Source of the DNA: CADEDH01 sp050330635
GTDB taxonomy: Bacteria > Actinomycetota > Acidimicrobiia > Acidimicrobiales > SZUA-35
Direction of reading: 5' to 3'
Assembly: GCA_050330635.1 (NCBI GenBank)
Contig: JBHJNQ010000001.1
Location: 1-64,000, forward strand
DNA: 64,000 nucleotides
The notes beneath the pieces were generated by a model, which ran no database searches, had not been told where the DNA came from, and saw only the letters and a list, made by a program, of their open reading frames with translations. Both the position numbers and the translations under genes were made by a program. This document shows positions 34,422 through 43,202 of this stretch, piece after piece (the first letter of the stretch is position 1; each line of letters starts with the position of its first letter).

Positions 34422-34615
34422 ATGATCGAGCTAGAACGCCGGGACGACGTCTTCGTCTGACCATGACGGCCGGGGAGAGCCGCCGGTGGAAACCACGTTC
34501 ACTCGGGCCTTCGCCGCCGCCATCGACGAGATCGAGGCCTCCGACAGGGCGGCCGCCGCCCTGGTGGTGCGGGAGGACCGCGGCTACCGGCGCGCCAACG
34601 AGCTCGACCGGTCTA
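34422..34615 (+). pseudogene. 5' remnant of an enoyl-CoA hydratase/isomerase gene
   Basis: ATG 34422 begins MIELERRDDVFV and hits a stop at once; inserting one C restores LTMTAGE, the expected next residues. A further frame change at about 34486 leads to TTFTRAFAAAIDEIEASD and AALVVREDR, the conserved first helix and strand of crotonase enzymes. After RGYRRANELDR, where the first oxyanion-hole loop should come, the match ends; about 190 residues are missing. It sits antisense in the 350-bp gap between two minus-strand operons, whose upstream end may have replaced its 3' part. Confidence 0.6.
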
Positions 34616-34627
34616 CCGCACCGTCCG

Positions 34628-35506
34628 TCAGATCAGCTCGCCGGGCCGAACGGCGACCACGCCGTCGAGTTCCATGATGGCGGCCAAGGCACCGGCGAGC
34701 TCCCGGGCCCGGAACGGCTGACCCGACAGCCACGGGTGGAGGGCGATGAAGAGATGGCGGCCGCCGTCGTCGGCCATCACCTCGGCCGACTCGACCAGTA
34801 GCCGGCAGTAGCGGTCGATGGGGACCCGGCGGGTGCCCATCGTGTGGGCGTCGTCGGCGGTCAGCAGCAGCGGCACCGACCACAGCGCACCGCTCGGCAC
34901 GTGCATCGGGTAGGGCTGCTCGTCGTTGACCCAGTCGCACACGTAGCGGACACCGGCCTCGGCCAGCAGGGCCGGAGTCCGTTCCGACTCGTTGTACTCG
35001 ATGCCGAACCAGCCCTCGGGTCGGGCGCCGGTCACCCCGGCCACGGCGTCGAGGGAGGTGTGGATGTAGGCCCGCTCCTCCTCCTCGCTCATCCGGCTGG
35101 AGATCATGCGGCTGAGCGAGATCCCATGGCCCACCAGCTCGCAGCCCCGCTCGTGCACGTGGCGGGCCAGCCACGGGTAGCGCTCGACGGTGAGGGCGTC
35201 GATGGCCACCAGCGGCGGGATGCTGTGGCGCTCCAGCAGGTCGAGGAGGCGGAAGATCCCGACCCGGTGCCCGTACTCCCGGTGGGTGTGCTTCACGTAG
35301 TCGGGGAACGGCAGGGGACCGAACCCGCCGGGCAGCCGCCGGTTGGTGATCGCCCCCTCCGGTGGTCGCCACTCCAGGTACTCGAGCACGACGAGCACCG
35401 ACACGGCCAGCCGGGCCCCGCCCGGCAGCGGTCGGACCTCCCGGGCCACGATCGGCGACCAGTCGTAGTGGCCGTGATCGGGTCCCGGCCGTCGCTCAGC
35501 GGGCAT
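34628..35506 (-). CDS. PuuE-like polysaccharide-deacetylase-fold protein (second of pair)
   Basis: A 292-residue NodB-fold protein. It reads RLAVSVLVVLEYLEWRPPEG at the first strand, where metal-dependent deacetylases have the TFDD motif, then DYVKHTHREYGHRVGIFRLL and CELVGHGISLSRMIS. This pattern matches the PuuE/allantoinase-like branch, whose characterised members need no metal. The C-terminal IALHPWLSGQPFRARELAG supplies the conserved His-Pro. It overlaps the upstream paralogue by 11 nt. No other purine-breakdown gene is nearby, so a different cyclic amide or ester may be the substrate. Confidence 0.7.
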   Translation of the reverse strand: MPAERRPGPDHGHYDWSPIVAREVRPLPGGARLAVSVLVVLEYLEWRPPEGAITNRRLPGGFGPLPFPDYVKHTHREYGHRVGIFRLLDLLERHSIPPLVAIDALTVERYPWLARHVHERGCELVGHGISLSRMISSRMSEEEERAYIHTSLDAVAGVTGARPEGWFGIEYNESERTPALLAEAGVRYVCDWVNDEQPYPMHVPSGALWSVPLLLTADDAHTMGTRRVPIDRYCRLLVESAEVMADDGGRHLFIALHPWLSGQPFRARELAGALAAIMELDGVVAVRPGELI

Positions 35507-36413
35507 GGTCGGCGGCGGCGGCGACCGCGCCGTCGTAGTGGTGGGCCAGGTAGTGCTCGGCGATCTCGGCCGCCGTGCACTGCCACACCCCGTCGTGACC
35601 GAGGATGTACTCCGGGGTCTCGTCGAGGTAGCGGATCCGGTGCGGGGCGCCGGTGGTGTAGGGGTGCAGGGCCAGACACATCACCCTCCCGCTGTCGGCC
35701 CCCTCCTCGTAGAGCTGGTCGAACTGGGCCGTGCAGATCCGCTTGAAGTAATCGGCCTCGTAGTGCTCGTTGTAGACCGGTGTGTCGTTCAACTCGATGG
35801 AGTACGGCACCGAGACCAGCCGCCCCGACTCGACGGCGATGGGGACGGGCTGATCGTCGTGGAGCCAGTCGGCGTGGTAGATCAGCCCGGCGTCGGCCAT
35901 CAGGTCGGGGGTGGCGAGCGTGTTGGAGATGGCCGGGCCGAGCATCCCCTTCAACGGCTGACCGGTGGCCCGAAGGCAGCTCTCGGCGGTATCACGGTAG
36001 AAGGCCCGCTCCTCGTCCTCGGTGAGCGTGGTGAGGTAGCGGGTGTTGTAGATCCCGTGCGACATGAGCTCCCACCGGCGGCTGATCATCGCCTCGCCGA
36101 TCTCGGGGAAGTGATCGAGCACGGCGAAGTTGAGCGACACCGTGCACCGCACGTCGTGGCGGTCGAGCACGTCGAGGAGACGCCAGAACCCGACCCGGTT
36201 CCCGTACTCCCGCTCGGCGTAGCCCTGCACGTCGGGATGGGGCGATCGGGGCCACGGGTTGCGGAGCCCATCGCGGGGTGGGAGGTATTCGTAGAACTCG
36301 ACGTTGGGTGCCACCCAGAACGCCACCCGGGCATCGCCCGGCCACCGGATCGGGGGCCGATCGATGATGGGGCTGTAGGCGATGCGGTCGATCGGCAGCG
36401 GCCGGTCAGCCAT
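35496..36413 (-). CDS. PuuE-like polysaccharide-deacetylase-fold protein (first of pair)
   Basis: A 305-residue paralogue of its downstream neighbour: DARVAFWVAPNVEFYEYLPP at the first strand, EYGNRVGFWRLLDVLDRHDV, WELMSHGIYNTRYLTTL, and the C-terminal CLALHPYTTGAPHRIRYLDE. The same EYG-NRVG block and His-Pro motif are kept, but the overall similarity is modest, so the duplication is old and the two may form a heteromer or act on successive substrates. It overlaps the NTF2-like gene upstream by 8 nt. Confidence 0.75.
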   Translation of the reverse strand: MADRPLPIDRIAYSPIIDRPPIRWPGDARVAFWVAPNVEFYEYLPPRDGLRNPWPRSPHPDVQGYAEREYGNRVGFWRLLDVLDRHDVRCTVSLNFAVLDHFPEIGEAMISRRWELMSHGIYNTRYLTTLTEDEERAFYRDTAESCLRATGQPLKGMLGPAISNTLATPDLMADAGLIYHADWLHDDQPVPIAVESGRLVSVPYSIELNDTPVYNEHYEADYFKRICTAQFDQLYEEGADSGRVMCLALHPYTTGAPHRIRYLDETPEYILGHDGVWQCTAAEIAEHYLAHHYDGAVAAAADHAR

Positions 36414-36864
36414 CGAGCCTCCTCGTCAGGTCGTCGTAGCCGGGGGGCGGGCCGAACGTGCCGGACAGGTCGGGTGGGCCCTGGTAGAGCCAGACCAACC
36501 GGCGCTCGGCGAAACGCCAACCGGCGCCGGTGCGGACATAGGTATCGTCGTAGTAGCCGTGGTAGAGGGTGGTGCGCCCAGTGGCCGTGCGGGCGACCTC
36601 CTGCATGTAGCGGCGGCCGGTGCCGCTGTCGCCATCGACGGTGGCCGTGCCGCTGCCGGCGCTCTGGAGAACCGCCTCGAACAGCCCCATGGCGGCGGCG
36701 AACGCCCCGGCCAGGGCGGCGCGGCCCACGACGGGGCCACGACCGATGTTCCAGATTCCATCGTCGGCCCACGTGTCGAGCCAGGCACCGCGGTCGTTCC
36801 GGCAGACGGCATCGGCGTAGGCGTGGGTCAGGTCGTCGATGGCAAACCGGTCGTTGTCCACCAT
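36406..36864 (-). CDS. NTF2/SnoaL-like small protein
   Basis: A 152-residue cone-shaped NTF2-like fold: FAIDDLTHAYADAVCRNDRG, then WLDTWADDGIWNIG and a C-terminal TLYHGYYDDTYVRTGAGWRF. The DDLTHAYADAVD-type helix followed by WxxxWADDGxW is the SnoaL_4 pattern also found in small subunits of ring-hydroxylating oxygenases and in hydratases or isomerases. It heads the three-gene operon with the two deacetylase-fold genes and is divergent from the NYN gene across 179 bp. Confidence 0.75.
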   Translation of the reverse strand: MVDNDRFAIDDLTHAYADAVCRNDRGAWLDTWADDGIWNIGRGPVVGRAALAGAFAAAMGLFEAVLQSAGSGTATVDGDSGTGRRYMQEVARTATGRTTLYHGYYDDTYVRTGAGWRFAERRLVWLYQGPPDLSGTFGPPPGYDDLTRRLDG

Positions 36865-37043
36865 CTACGCACCCTTCCATGCGACCCCACCCGACGCCAG
36901 TCGAGCGAGGCTCGGCATCGGGCGACAGCCGAAGTGAACCCGATCGCCACATGGGTGATCCCCCGGCGGAGCGCGGCCGGGCCACGCCCGCCGCCACCCC
37001 CGTCGAACCCCGGTTCGTCGCCCGTTCGCCGGCATACTCCAGG

Positions 37044-38078
37044 ATGGCCAGCATCGACGACGCCCGACTCGCACTCTTCCTCGACTTCGAGAACCTGGCG
37101 CTCGGCACCCGCGACTCGCTGTCGACGGCGTTCCGGTTCGCTCCCCTGGCCGACGCCCTGGCCGACCGGGGGCGGGTCATCGCCCGACGGGCCTACGCCG
37201 ACTGGTCCTACTTCGACGCCGAACGCCGTGACCTGGCCCGCCATCACGTCGAGCTGATCGAGATCCCCCAGCGCATGGGGGCCAGCAGGAAGAACGCGGC
37301 CGACATCAAGCTGACCGTCGACGCCCTGGAGATCGCCTACTCCCGGGACTGGATCGACACCTTCGTCCTCGGCACCGGCGACTCCGACTTCACCCCCCTC
37401 GTCCACAAGCTGCGGGAGCTCAACAAGCGGGTCGTGGGGATCGGGGTCCGAGACTCGACGTCGCGCATGCTGCCACCGGCGTGCGACGAGTTCCTGTTCT
37501 ACGACGACCTGATCTCCACCCTCGACAACGACGCCGACACCGAGACCGGGAGCGACGACACCGACGTGCTCACCGAGGGCCCCGGCCCCGACCTAGCCGA
37601 GCTGGTGCTCGGGGCCCTCACCGGCCTGGAGCGATCGGGAGCGGGGCCCGTGCGGGCCTCGGAGCTCAAGCGGGCGGTGCTGCGACGCGATCCCACGTTC
37701 TCGGAGTCGGCCCACGGGTTCCGGGCCTGGGGTGAGCTGGTCCGGTCGCTGGCCGCCAGCGACACGATCCACCTTGAGGACGACCGCGACCACCCCGGCA
37801 ATCCCGTCGTGGTCCTCACGGCCGACACCCAATCGCAGGCCGACGCCTTCCAGACCCTGGTCACCGCCGTCACCGAACTCGCCGGCAGCGACGGCTGGGC
37901 CCCCATGTCGGGCCTCAAGAGCTGGATGGTCGACCGCCGCCCGGGTTTCACCGAAGCCTCCCTCGGCTATCGCAGCTTCCTCGAGTTCTGCCGGGCCGGC
38001 CAGGCCCATGGTCTCGTCGCCATCGAACGCTCGGGCCGCCAGTACCGGGTGGCGGTCGAAACCACCCGGACCAGCTGA
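37044..38078 (+). CDS. NYN-domain (LabA/DUF88) protein with C-terminal LOTUS-like domains
   Basis: A 344-residue protein. Residues 6-150 are a PIN-like NYN domain: LALFLDFENLALG, then KNAADIKLTVDALEIAY and FVLGTGDSDFTPLVHKLREL, with the acidic residues of the nuclease site (Asp13, Asp in ADIK and the GDSDF pair). Residues 175-250 and 265-340 look like two OST-HTH/LOTUS domains (LKRAVLRRDPTFSESAHGFR and LKSWMVDRRPGFTEASLGYR, each followed by FxEF or WGELV-type helix), which bind RNA. The protein is probably an RNA-processing nuclease or RNA binder. No partner gene is adjacent. Confidence 0.8.
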   Translation: MASIDDARLALFLDFENLALGTRDSLSTAFRFAPLADALADRGRVIARRAYADWSYFDAERRDLARHHVELIEIPQRMGASRKNAADIKLTVDALEIAYSRDWIDTFVLGTGDSDFTPLVHKLRELNKRVVGIGVRDSTSRMLPPACDEFLFYDDLISTLDNDADTETGSDDTDVLTEGPGPDLAELVLGALTGLERSGAGPVRASELKRAVLRRDPTFSESAHGFRAWGELVRSLAASDTIHLEDDRDHPGNPVVVLTADTQSQADAFQTLVTAVTELAGSDGWAPMSGLKSWMVDRRPGFTEASLGYRSFLEFCRAGQAHGLVAIERSGRQYRVAVETTRTS

Positions 38079-38108
38079 ACGAACGCCGCCACCTGGTTCG
38101 TCGCCCCG

Positions 38109-38171
38109 GCCTCAGCCGGCGGCGGCGATGGCCGGGCGTCGGCCGGAGCCTCAGCCGGCGGCGGCGATGGC
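38109..38171. repeat. 24-bp direct repeat at the 3' end of the serine hydrolase gene
   Basis: A 24-bp sequence at 38109-38132 recurs exactly at 38148-38171 with a 39-bp period (13 codons). The second copy holds the last codons and stop of the serine hydrolase gene; the first lies just beyond it. A duplication across the stop codon explains it. The rest of the 72-bp gap between the NYN and hydrolase genes is unremarkable. Confidence 0.75.
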
Positions 38172-39302
38172 GGCCGAGACGAGACCCTCGCCCCGCTCGT
38201 CTCCCAGGAGACCCTCCTCCATGCGGTTCATCATGTAGGCCACGGTCATGCGCCGGTCGAGCACGTTCACGATCGACGAGCCGCCCCAACCACCCCAGAA
38301 GCAGATCCTACGATCCTCCGGCAGGTGGGGGACCGTCTCGTTGGGCAGGGCGTAGCCGATGCCGAAACGCACCGGCAGGCCGAGCACGAGGTCGACGCCG
38401 TCGGCCTGGACGCGGAAGATCTGCTCGATGGTCTCGGGCCGGAGGAACTGTTGGCCGTCGGCCATGCCACCGTTGCTCACGATCGATTGGAGCTTGGCGA
38501 TGGACCGTGCGTTGCCGTGGCCGTTGGCGGCCCCGATCTGGGCTTGGCGCCATTCGGGCGTCCACGCCGCCTCGGCACCGGGCGCCGGACCGGTGAAGGT
38601 CTTCGCCACCACCGACTCGGCGTCCAAGGTGGCCAGGTCGAACGGCAGCGGGGGCGGGGGGATCACGTCGGCCACGCGCCCGAACTCCGACGGCGCCAGG
38701 CCGATGTGGAAGTCGGACCCGAGGGGGCCGGCCAGCTCGGCGGCCAGGAAGTCACCCAGCTTCTTGCCGGAGACGCGGCGGACCACCTCACCCACCAGGT
38801 GGCCCTGGTTGAGGGCGTGGTAGCCCGACGCCGTGCCCGGCTCCCACCACGGGGCCTGGGCGGCCAGCCGGGCGGTCGAGGTCTCCCAGTCGTAGATGTC
38901 GGCCACCTCGACCGGTTGGTCCCATCCCGACACCCCCGACGTGTGCGACAGGAGGTGGCGGACGAGCACCCCCTCCTTGCCGTTGGCGGCGAACTCCGGC
39001 CAGTACGTCGCCACCGGGGCGTCGAGGTCGAGCTCGCCCCGATCGACGAGCACGAGGGCGCACAACGCCGTGACGGTCTTGGTGCTCGACCAGACGTTGG
39101 TGATCGTGTCCCACTCCCAGGGGGTGGTGCGGGCCTCGTCGGCGTGACCGCCCCACAGGTCGACGACGAGCTCGCCCTCGAGCATCACCGCCACCGAGGC
39201 GCCGCAGTCGGCCCCCGAGGCCAGGTTGGCGCCCAGCAGGTCGGCCATGGCCGAGAAGCGGGGGTCGCACTCACCGTGCACGGTCGTCGCATCAGATTCC
39301 AT
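38151..39302 (-). CDS. Class C beta-lactamase-fold serine hydrolase (EstB-like)
   Basis: A 383-residue serine hydrolase. The Ser-x-x-Lys motif lies in NVWSSTKTVTALCAL, and the Tyr-x-Asn-type motif in SGYHALNQGHLVGEVV. RHLLSHTSGVSGW is the strand-helix typical of esterase EstB and D-aminopeptidase-like members, and the C-terminal ICFWGGWGGSSIV replaces the KTG motif. No signal peptide is seen, so it is likely a cytoplasmic esterase rather than a beta-lactamase. The ATG at 39302 is preceded at 7 nt by TAGGGT, which fits a leaderless start. Confidence 0.85.
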   Translation of the reverse strand: MESDATTVHGECDPRFSAMADLLGANLASGADCGASVAVMLEGELVVDLWGGHADEARTTPWEWDTITNVWSSTKTVTALCALVLVDRGELDLDAPVATYWPEFAANGKEGVLVRHLLSHTSGVSGWDQPVEVADIYDWETSTARLAAQAPWWEPGTASGYHALNQGHLVGEVVRRVSGKKLGDFLAAELAGPLGSDFHIGLAPSEFGRVADVIPPPPLPFDLATLDAESVVAKTFTGPAPGAEAAWTPEWRQAQIGAANGHGNARSIAKLQSIVSNGGMADGQQFLRPETIEQIFRVQADGVDLVLGLPVRFGIGYALPNETVPHLPEDRRICFWGGWGGSSIVNVLDRRMTVAYMMNRMEEGLLGDERGEGLVSAAIAAAG

Positions 39303-39539
39303 CGATGCGACCCTAACACCGCCCCTCAAACCTCGTCCCGGTCCCGAACCACCGCCCTCGACGGCGTCGGTCTGGTAGCTCATCGCCGACACCGAGGCCG
39401 GTCAACGGATCGTCCGGGGCGGGCGGATCACCGGGGGCCGCTATCGGGAGAACAGTTCGTCGAAGAACGGGTTGCGGAACGGGCCGGTGGGCGGGGGACC
39501 CCGGGCCGGCCTCCGTGGAGGCTGCCGGTGGCCCGCCGC

Positions 39540-41135
39540 TCACAGGCACGTCGGCCACGAGGAGAGGGGACGGTCGGCGCCGCTCTGGAACGGCCGCTTT
39601 CCGTAGCGGTCGAGGAACTCCGCCAGCGCCCGGCGAGTGTCGGCCGGGTCGATGATCTCGTCGATCTTCATCACCCCCGCGCCGTCGTAGGGGTCGGTGG
39701 CGTCGCGCAGCGCATCGGCCCGACGCTGCAGTTCGGCGGCCCGCTCTCCCGCCGGTAGCGAGGCCAGCTCCGTGCCGTACAACACGTTGGCCCCGACGTC
39801 GGGATCCATGAACCCGATCTCGGCCCCCGGCCACGCCAGGATCGAATCGAAGCCCTGGTCGGGGCCGCCGAGGCTGAAGAACGCCAGCCCGAACGCCTTG
39901 CGAAGCACGATCGTGATCTTCGGCACCCCGCTCAGGCGGAGGCACTGTTGGGCCGCGATCGCCTTGTGGAGCAGGCGATCGTGTTCGACCTGCTTACCCA
40001 CCATGAACCCCGGCACGTCCTGGAGGGTGACGATCGGCAGCGAGAACGAGTCGCACAGCAACACGAGGCGGGTCATCTTCTGGATGGCGTCGGGGCCCAA
40101 CACCCCGGCCTGGAACATGGGATTCGACGCCACGACCCCCACCGGATGGCCGGCGATGCGGGTCAGGGCGCACACCACGCTCCGGCCCATCTGGGGTCGG
40201 ATCTCGACGAAGTCGCCACCGTCGACGAGCCGGCCCAGCACCCGGCGCATGTCGTAGGCCCGGCGCCGATTGTCGGGCACCAGGTCATACAGGCCCGGGT
40301 CGGGCTCGATCACCTCGTCGAAGGGGAGCCGGGGTGGCGGCTCGTGGATGTTGGACGGGAGAAACGAGAGGAACCGGCGGATCAGCTCGTAGGCCTCGTC
40401 GTCGTGTTCGGCGATCTGGTCGATCTGGCCGGTCAACCGGGCGTGGACATCGACCCCGCCCAGCTCCTCGAACCCGACCTCCTCCCCCGTCGCCACCTCG
40501 ACCACCCGGGGCGACGTCACCGCCATCGACGTGCCCCTGACCTGCACGACGAAGTCGCTGTGGGCCGAGTAGAACGACGAACCGCCGAAGCTCTGGCCGA
40601 CGATGGCGGTGGCCATCGGCACCTGGCGCTGCCGGACGGGGAGGAGACCGCCGGGGGTGACCTCGACGAAGCCCTCGGTGCCGAGGGTGTCGGGGATGCG
40701 GGCCCCGCCCGTCTGACCGAAGTGCACGATCGGGTTCCCCGCCCGGAACGCCGCCTCGACGAGGCGATCGAGCTTGCGGCTGCCGACGATGCTGCTGCTC
40801 CCCCGCCGCACCGTCACGTCGTCGCCCCACACGGTGACCGGGCGCCCGTCGACGAGGCCATGGCCACCGATCTTGCCGTCGCCCGGCGTCGTGTCGCGGT
40901 CGGCGGGATTGGCCGAGCGGGAGAACGTGCCGACCTCGACGAACGACCCGTCGTCGAGGAAACGGCTCAGATGGTCGCGGATGGTGCGTTCGCCACGCTC
41001 GTGGATGCGGGCGACCCGGGCCACCCCACCGAGCTCGCGCCTGATCGTCTCGCGGCGACGGCGGAGGTCGGTGACCGCGGCCGGCAGCGCGTCAACCTCG
41101 GCTCCGCCCCCATCGTGTTGCTCGTCGTCGCTCAT
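39540..41135 (-). CDS. Acyl-CoA carboxylase carboxyltransferase (beta) subunit
   Basis: A 531-residue carboxyltransferase of the PccB/MccB type. Both crotonase-fold halves are present: SIVGSRKLDRLVEAAF, HFGQTGGARIPD and GQSFGGSSFYSAHSDFVV in the first, and VASNPMFQAGVLGPDA, LQDVPGFMVGKQVEHD and FGLAFFSLGG in the second. It moves carboxyl groups from biotin to an acyl-CoA. The biotin carboxylase/carrier subunit is not in the window. TAGGTT lies 8 nt upstream of the ATG. The 237-bp gap downstream has no gene, though an in-frame readthrough of about 35 codons ends in RNPFFDELFSR. Confidence 0.88.
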   Translation of the reverse strand: MSDDEQHDGGGAEVDALPAAVTDLRRRRETIRRELGGVARVARIHERGERTIRDHLSRFLDDGSFVEVGTFSRSANPADRDTTPGDGKIGGHGLVDGRPVTVWGDDVTVRRGSSSIVGSRKLDRLVEAAFRAGNPIVHFGQTGGARIPDTLGTEGFVEVTPGGLLPVRQRQVPMATAIVGQSFGGSSFYSAHSDFVVQVRGTSMAVTSPRVVEVATGEEVGFEELGGVDVHARLTGQIDQIAEHDDEAYELIRRFLSFLPSNIHEPPPRLPFDEVIEPDPGLYDLVPDNRRRAYDMRRVLGRLVDGGDFVEIRPQMGRSVVCALTRIAGHPVGVVASNPMFQAGVLGPDAIQKMTRLVLLCDSFSLPIVTLQDVPGFMVGKQVEHDRLLHKAIAAQQCLRLSGVPKITIVLRKAFGLAFFSLGGPDQGFDSILAWPGAEIGFMDPDVGANVLYGTELASLPAGERAAELQRRADALRDATDPYDGAGVMKIDEIIDPADTRRALAEFLDRYGKRPFQSGADRPLSSWPTCL

Positions 41136-41295
41136 GGCACGGCAACCTAGTGGGGGACGGTGACGGTGAGGAATCAGCCGGCGAGTTCGGCTCCCACACC
41201 CGGCCCCGACCCCGGCGGCAACCCCGGCCTGACCCGGAGGCGGCCGGCGCCTAGCCTCGACCTGCGATCGAGGGCCCCACCGACAGGAGACACCG

Positions 41296-42387
41296 ATGCC
41301 GACAGACCGGATGGCACCGATGAACGAGCTCGCCTTCTACACGCTGGCCGGCGCTCCCGAGACGCCCCGGGAGCTCATCGACGAGGTGTGCACGGCCGAG
41401 GAGCTCGGCATCGGGGCCGCCTTCATCAGCGAGCGGCTCAACATCAAGGAGGCGGCCACCATCTCCGGCGCCGTCGGGGCGGTGTCGGAGCGGATCCGGA
41501 TCGCCACCGCCGTCACCAACCACAACACCCGCCACCCGATGGTCACCGCGGCCCACGCCATGACCATGCATCACCTCACCGGCGGGCGGTACTCGCTCGG
41601 TCTCGGTCGCGGCATCGACCGGGCGTTTCGGGCCTACGGCCTGGACCCGATCACCACCGCCCAGATGGAGGACGTCGCCGGCCTCCTGCGGCGCCTCTGG
41701 CGAGGCGAGACCGTCATCGACCACGACGGGCCGGCCGGGCGGTACCCGGCCCTGGCCATTCGCGGCGCCGGCGAGCAGTTCATCCCGCTGACGCTCACGG
41801 CCTTCGGGCCGAACTCGTTGGCGCTCGGGGGCCGCTGCTTCGACGCCGTCGTCCTCCACACCTTCTTCACCGACGAGACCACCGCCCGGGTCACGGCGGC
41901 GATCAGGACGGCGGCCGAGCGAGCCGGCCGCGACCCCGCCTCGGTCCGGGTGTGGTCGTGTTTCGCCACCATCGGAGACCACCTGCCCGAACCGGTGCGA
42001 CTGAAGAAGACGGTCGGCCGCATGGCCACCTACCTCCAGGCCTATGGCGACCTGATGGTCGACACGAACCGCTGGGATCGGTCCGTCCTCGACCGGTTCC
42101 GGGCCGACCCGCTGGTGGCCCGATTCCCGGGCGCCATCGACGCCATCGCCACCACCGACCAGCTCGAGCACATCGCCACCCTCATCCCCGAGGAGTGGCT
42201 GGCACCCGCCGCCACCGGCAGCGCCACGCAGTGCGTCGAGGCCATCCGGGGCCAGTTCGATCTGGGGTGCGACGGCGTCATCCTTCACGGCGCCAGCCCC
42301 GCCCAGCTCGCACCGATCGTCGAGGTCTACCGGGCCACCCGGCCGGCCGGCCGGTTCGACCACCTCGCCGCCAACCCTGCCGGTTGA
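41296..42387 (+). CDS. LLM-class F420-dependent oxidoreductase
   Basis: A 363-residue luciferase-like barrel protein. GIGAAFISERLNIKEAATIS, then IRIATAVTNHNTRHP, GGRYSLGLGRGIDRAF and GDHLPEPVRLKKTV fit the actinobacterial F420-dependent branch, whose members reduce or oxidise small carbonyls using F420. ATG 41296 follows ACAGGAGACACCG, with AGGAG 6 nt upstream. The substrate is unknown. It is convergent with the LigB remnant. Confidence 0.82.
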   Translation: MPTDRMAPMNELAFYTLAGAPETPRELIDEVCTAEELGIGAAFISERLNIKEAATISGAVGAVSERIRIATAVTNHNTRHPMVTAAHAMTMHHLTGGRYSLGLGRGIDRAFRAYGLDPITTAQMEDVAGLLRRLWRGETVIDHDGPAGRYPALAIRGAGEQFIPLTLTAFGPNSLALGGRCFDAVVLHTFFTDETTARVTAAIRTAAERAGRDPASVRVWSCFATIGDHLPEPVRLKKTVGRMATYLQAYGDLMVDTNRWDRSVLDRFRADPLVARFPGAIDAIATTDQLEHIATLIPEEWLAPAATGSATQCVEAIRGQFDLGCDGVILHGASPAQLAPIVEVYRATRPAGRFDHLAANPAG

Positions 42388-42564
42388 GCACCGAGGAAAC
42401 GATCGGCCCGGCGCCGATCACCTCCCCGGTGGCGGTGTAGACCCGGTCGTCGGCCATGCTCGGGTCGCCATTGCGGTCGTCGCCATCGAGGTCGCTGTCG
42501 TAGTCAGCGCCATCGAGGTCGTCGCCACTGCGGTCGTAGACATCGAAACCCGCCGCTCCCGATG
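42388..42564 (-). other. Asp-rich reading frame remnant in a 177-bp gap
   Basis: Read on the minus strand the gap encodes, without stop, FDVYDRSGDDLDGADYDSDL, then DGDDRNGDPS and MADDRVYTATGEVIGAGPIV. The DxDGDDRNGD pattern resembles a calcium-binding loop, and the DNA has near-repeats of CCATCGAGGTCG. There is no start with a ribosome site and no family match. It may be the tail of a lost gene or simple-sequence drift. Confidence 0.3.
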
Positions 42565-43197
42565 TCAGGCGGCGAAGGCGTAGGCCGCTACCGGCCAGCC
42601 GAGCATCGTGTCGCGGTAGGTGCGCACCGCCTCGGCCTCACCACCGGCGCCCACGACCACCATGAGTGGCAGCAGGTGCTCCTCCCGGGGATGGCAGGCC
42701 CGGCCCCCGGGCGCCTCGGACCACCGGGCCAGTGCCGCCGGCCGGTCTGCCGGGTCGAGGGCCAGCGCCTTCTCCAGCCACCGGTCGAAGGCGGTGGCCT
42801 CCGACGCCGACACCCGGAAACTCAGGTCGTGGACGCTGAGCCCCGAGCCCAGGATCATCACGTTCTCGTCACGCAGCGGGGCCAACGCCCGTCCGAAGGC
42901 CACGTGCTCGGTCGGATCGAGCCCGGTCCGCAGCGACACCGCCACGATCGGGACATCGGCCTCGGGCCACGACACCGCCACCGGCACGAACACCCCGTGA
43001 TCCCAGCCGTAGCCGGCGTCGAGAGCCACCTCGATCCCGGCCGACGCCCCCAGCTCGGCCACCCGGCGGGCCACGGCCGGCGACCCCGGAGCCGGATAGG
43101 TCAGCCGGTAGGTGTGGGGCGGGAACCCCCCGTAGTCGAAGATGAGGCCGGGCCGCTCCCCCGACGCCACCGTGACCGTGGGCGCCGCCCTACGGGT
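42565..43197 (-). pseudogene. 5'-truncated LigB/DODA-type extradiol dioxygenase
   Basis: The frame holds the central and C-terminal parts of the 4,5-DOPA-dioxygenase-like family: RPGLIFDYGGFPPHTYRLTY, GYGWDHGVFVPVAVSWPEAD, then HDLSFRV and REEHLLPLMVVVGAGG. The first 60-70 residues of the family, which contain the HGGG and SAHWE metal ligands, are absent. Sense begins immediately after the stop codon of the MBL gene at 43203. The only in-frame starts are GTG codons inside the remaining part. Without the missing His residues the iron site cannot form. Confidence 0.65.
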
Positions 43198-43202
43198 TGA
43201 GG

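Noticed and set aside
35505..37043. In-frame extension before the NYN protein (over 500 codons)
   Set aside because: It is antisense to the deacetylase and NTF2-like genes and has no domain; the NYN fold begins at 37044.
39313..39539. Small frames after the carboxyltransferase stop, including an in-frame tail ending RNPFFDELFSR
   Set aside because: No start codon with a ribosome site and no recognised family; treated as non-coding sequence.
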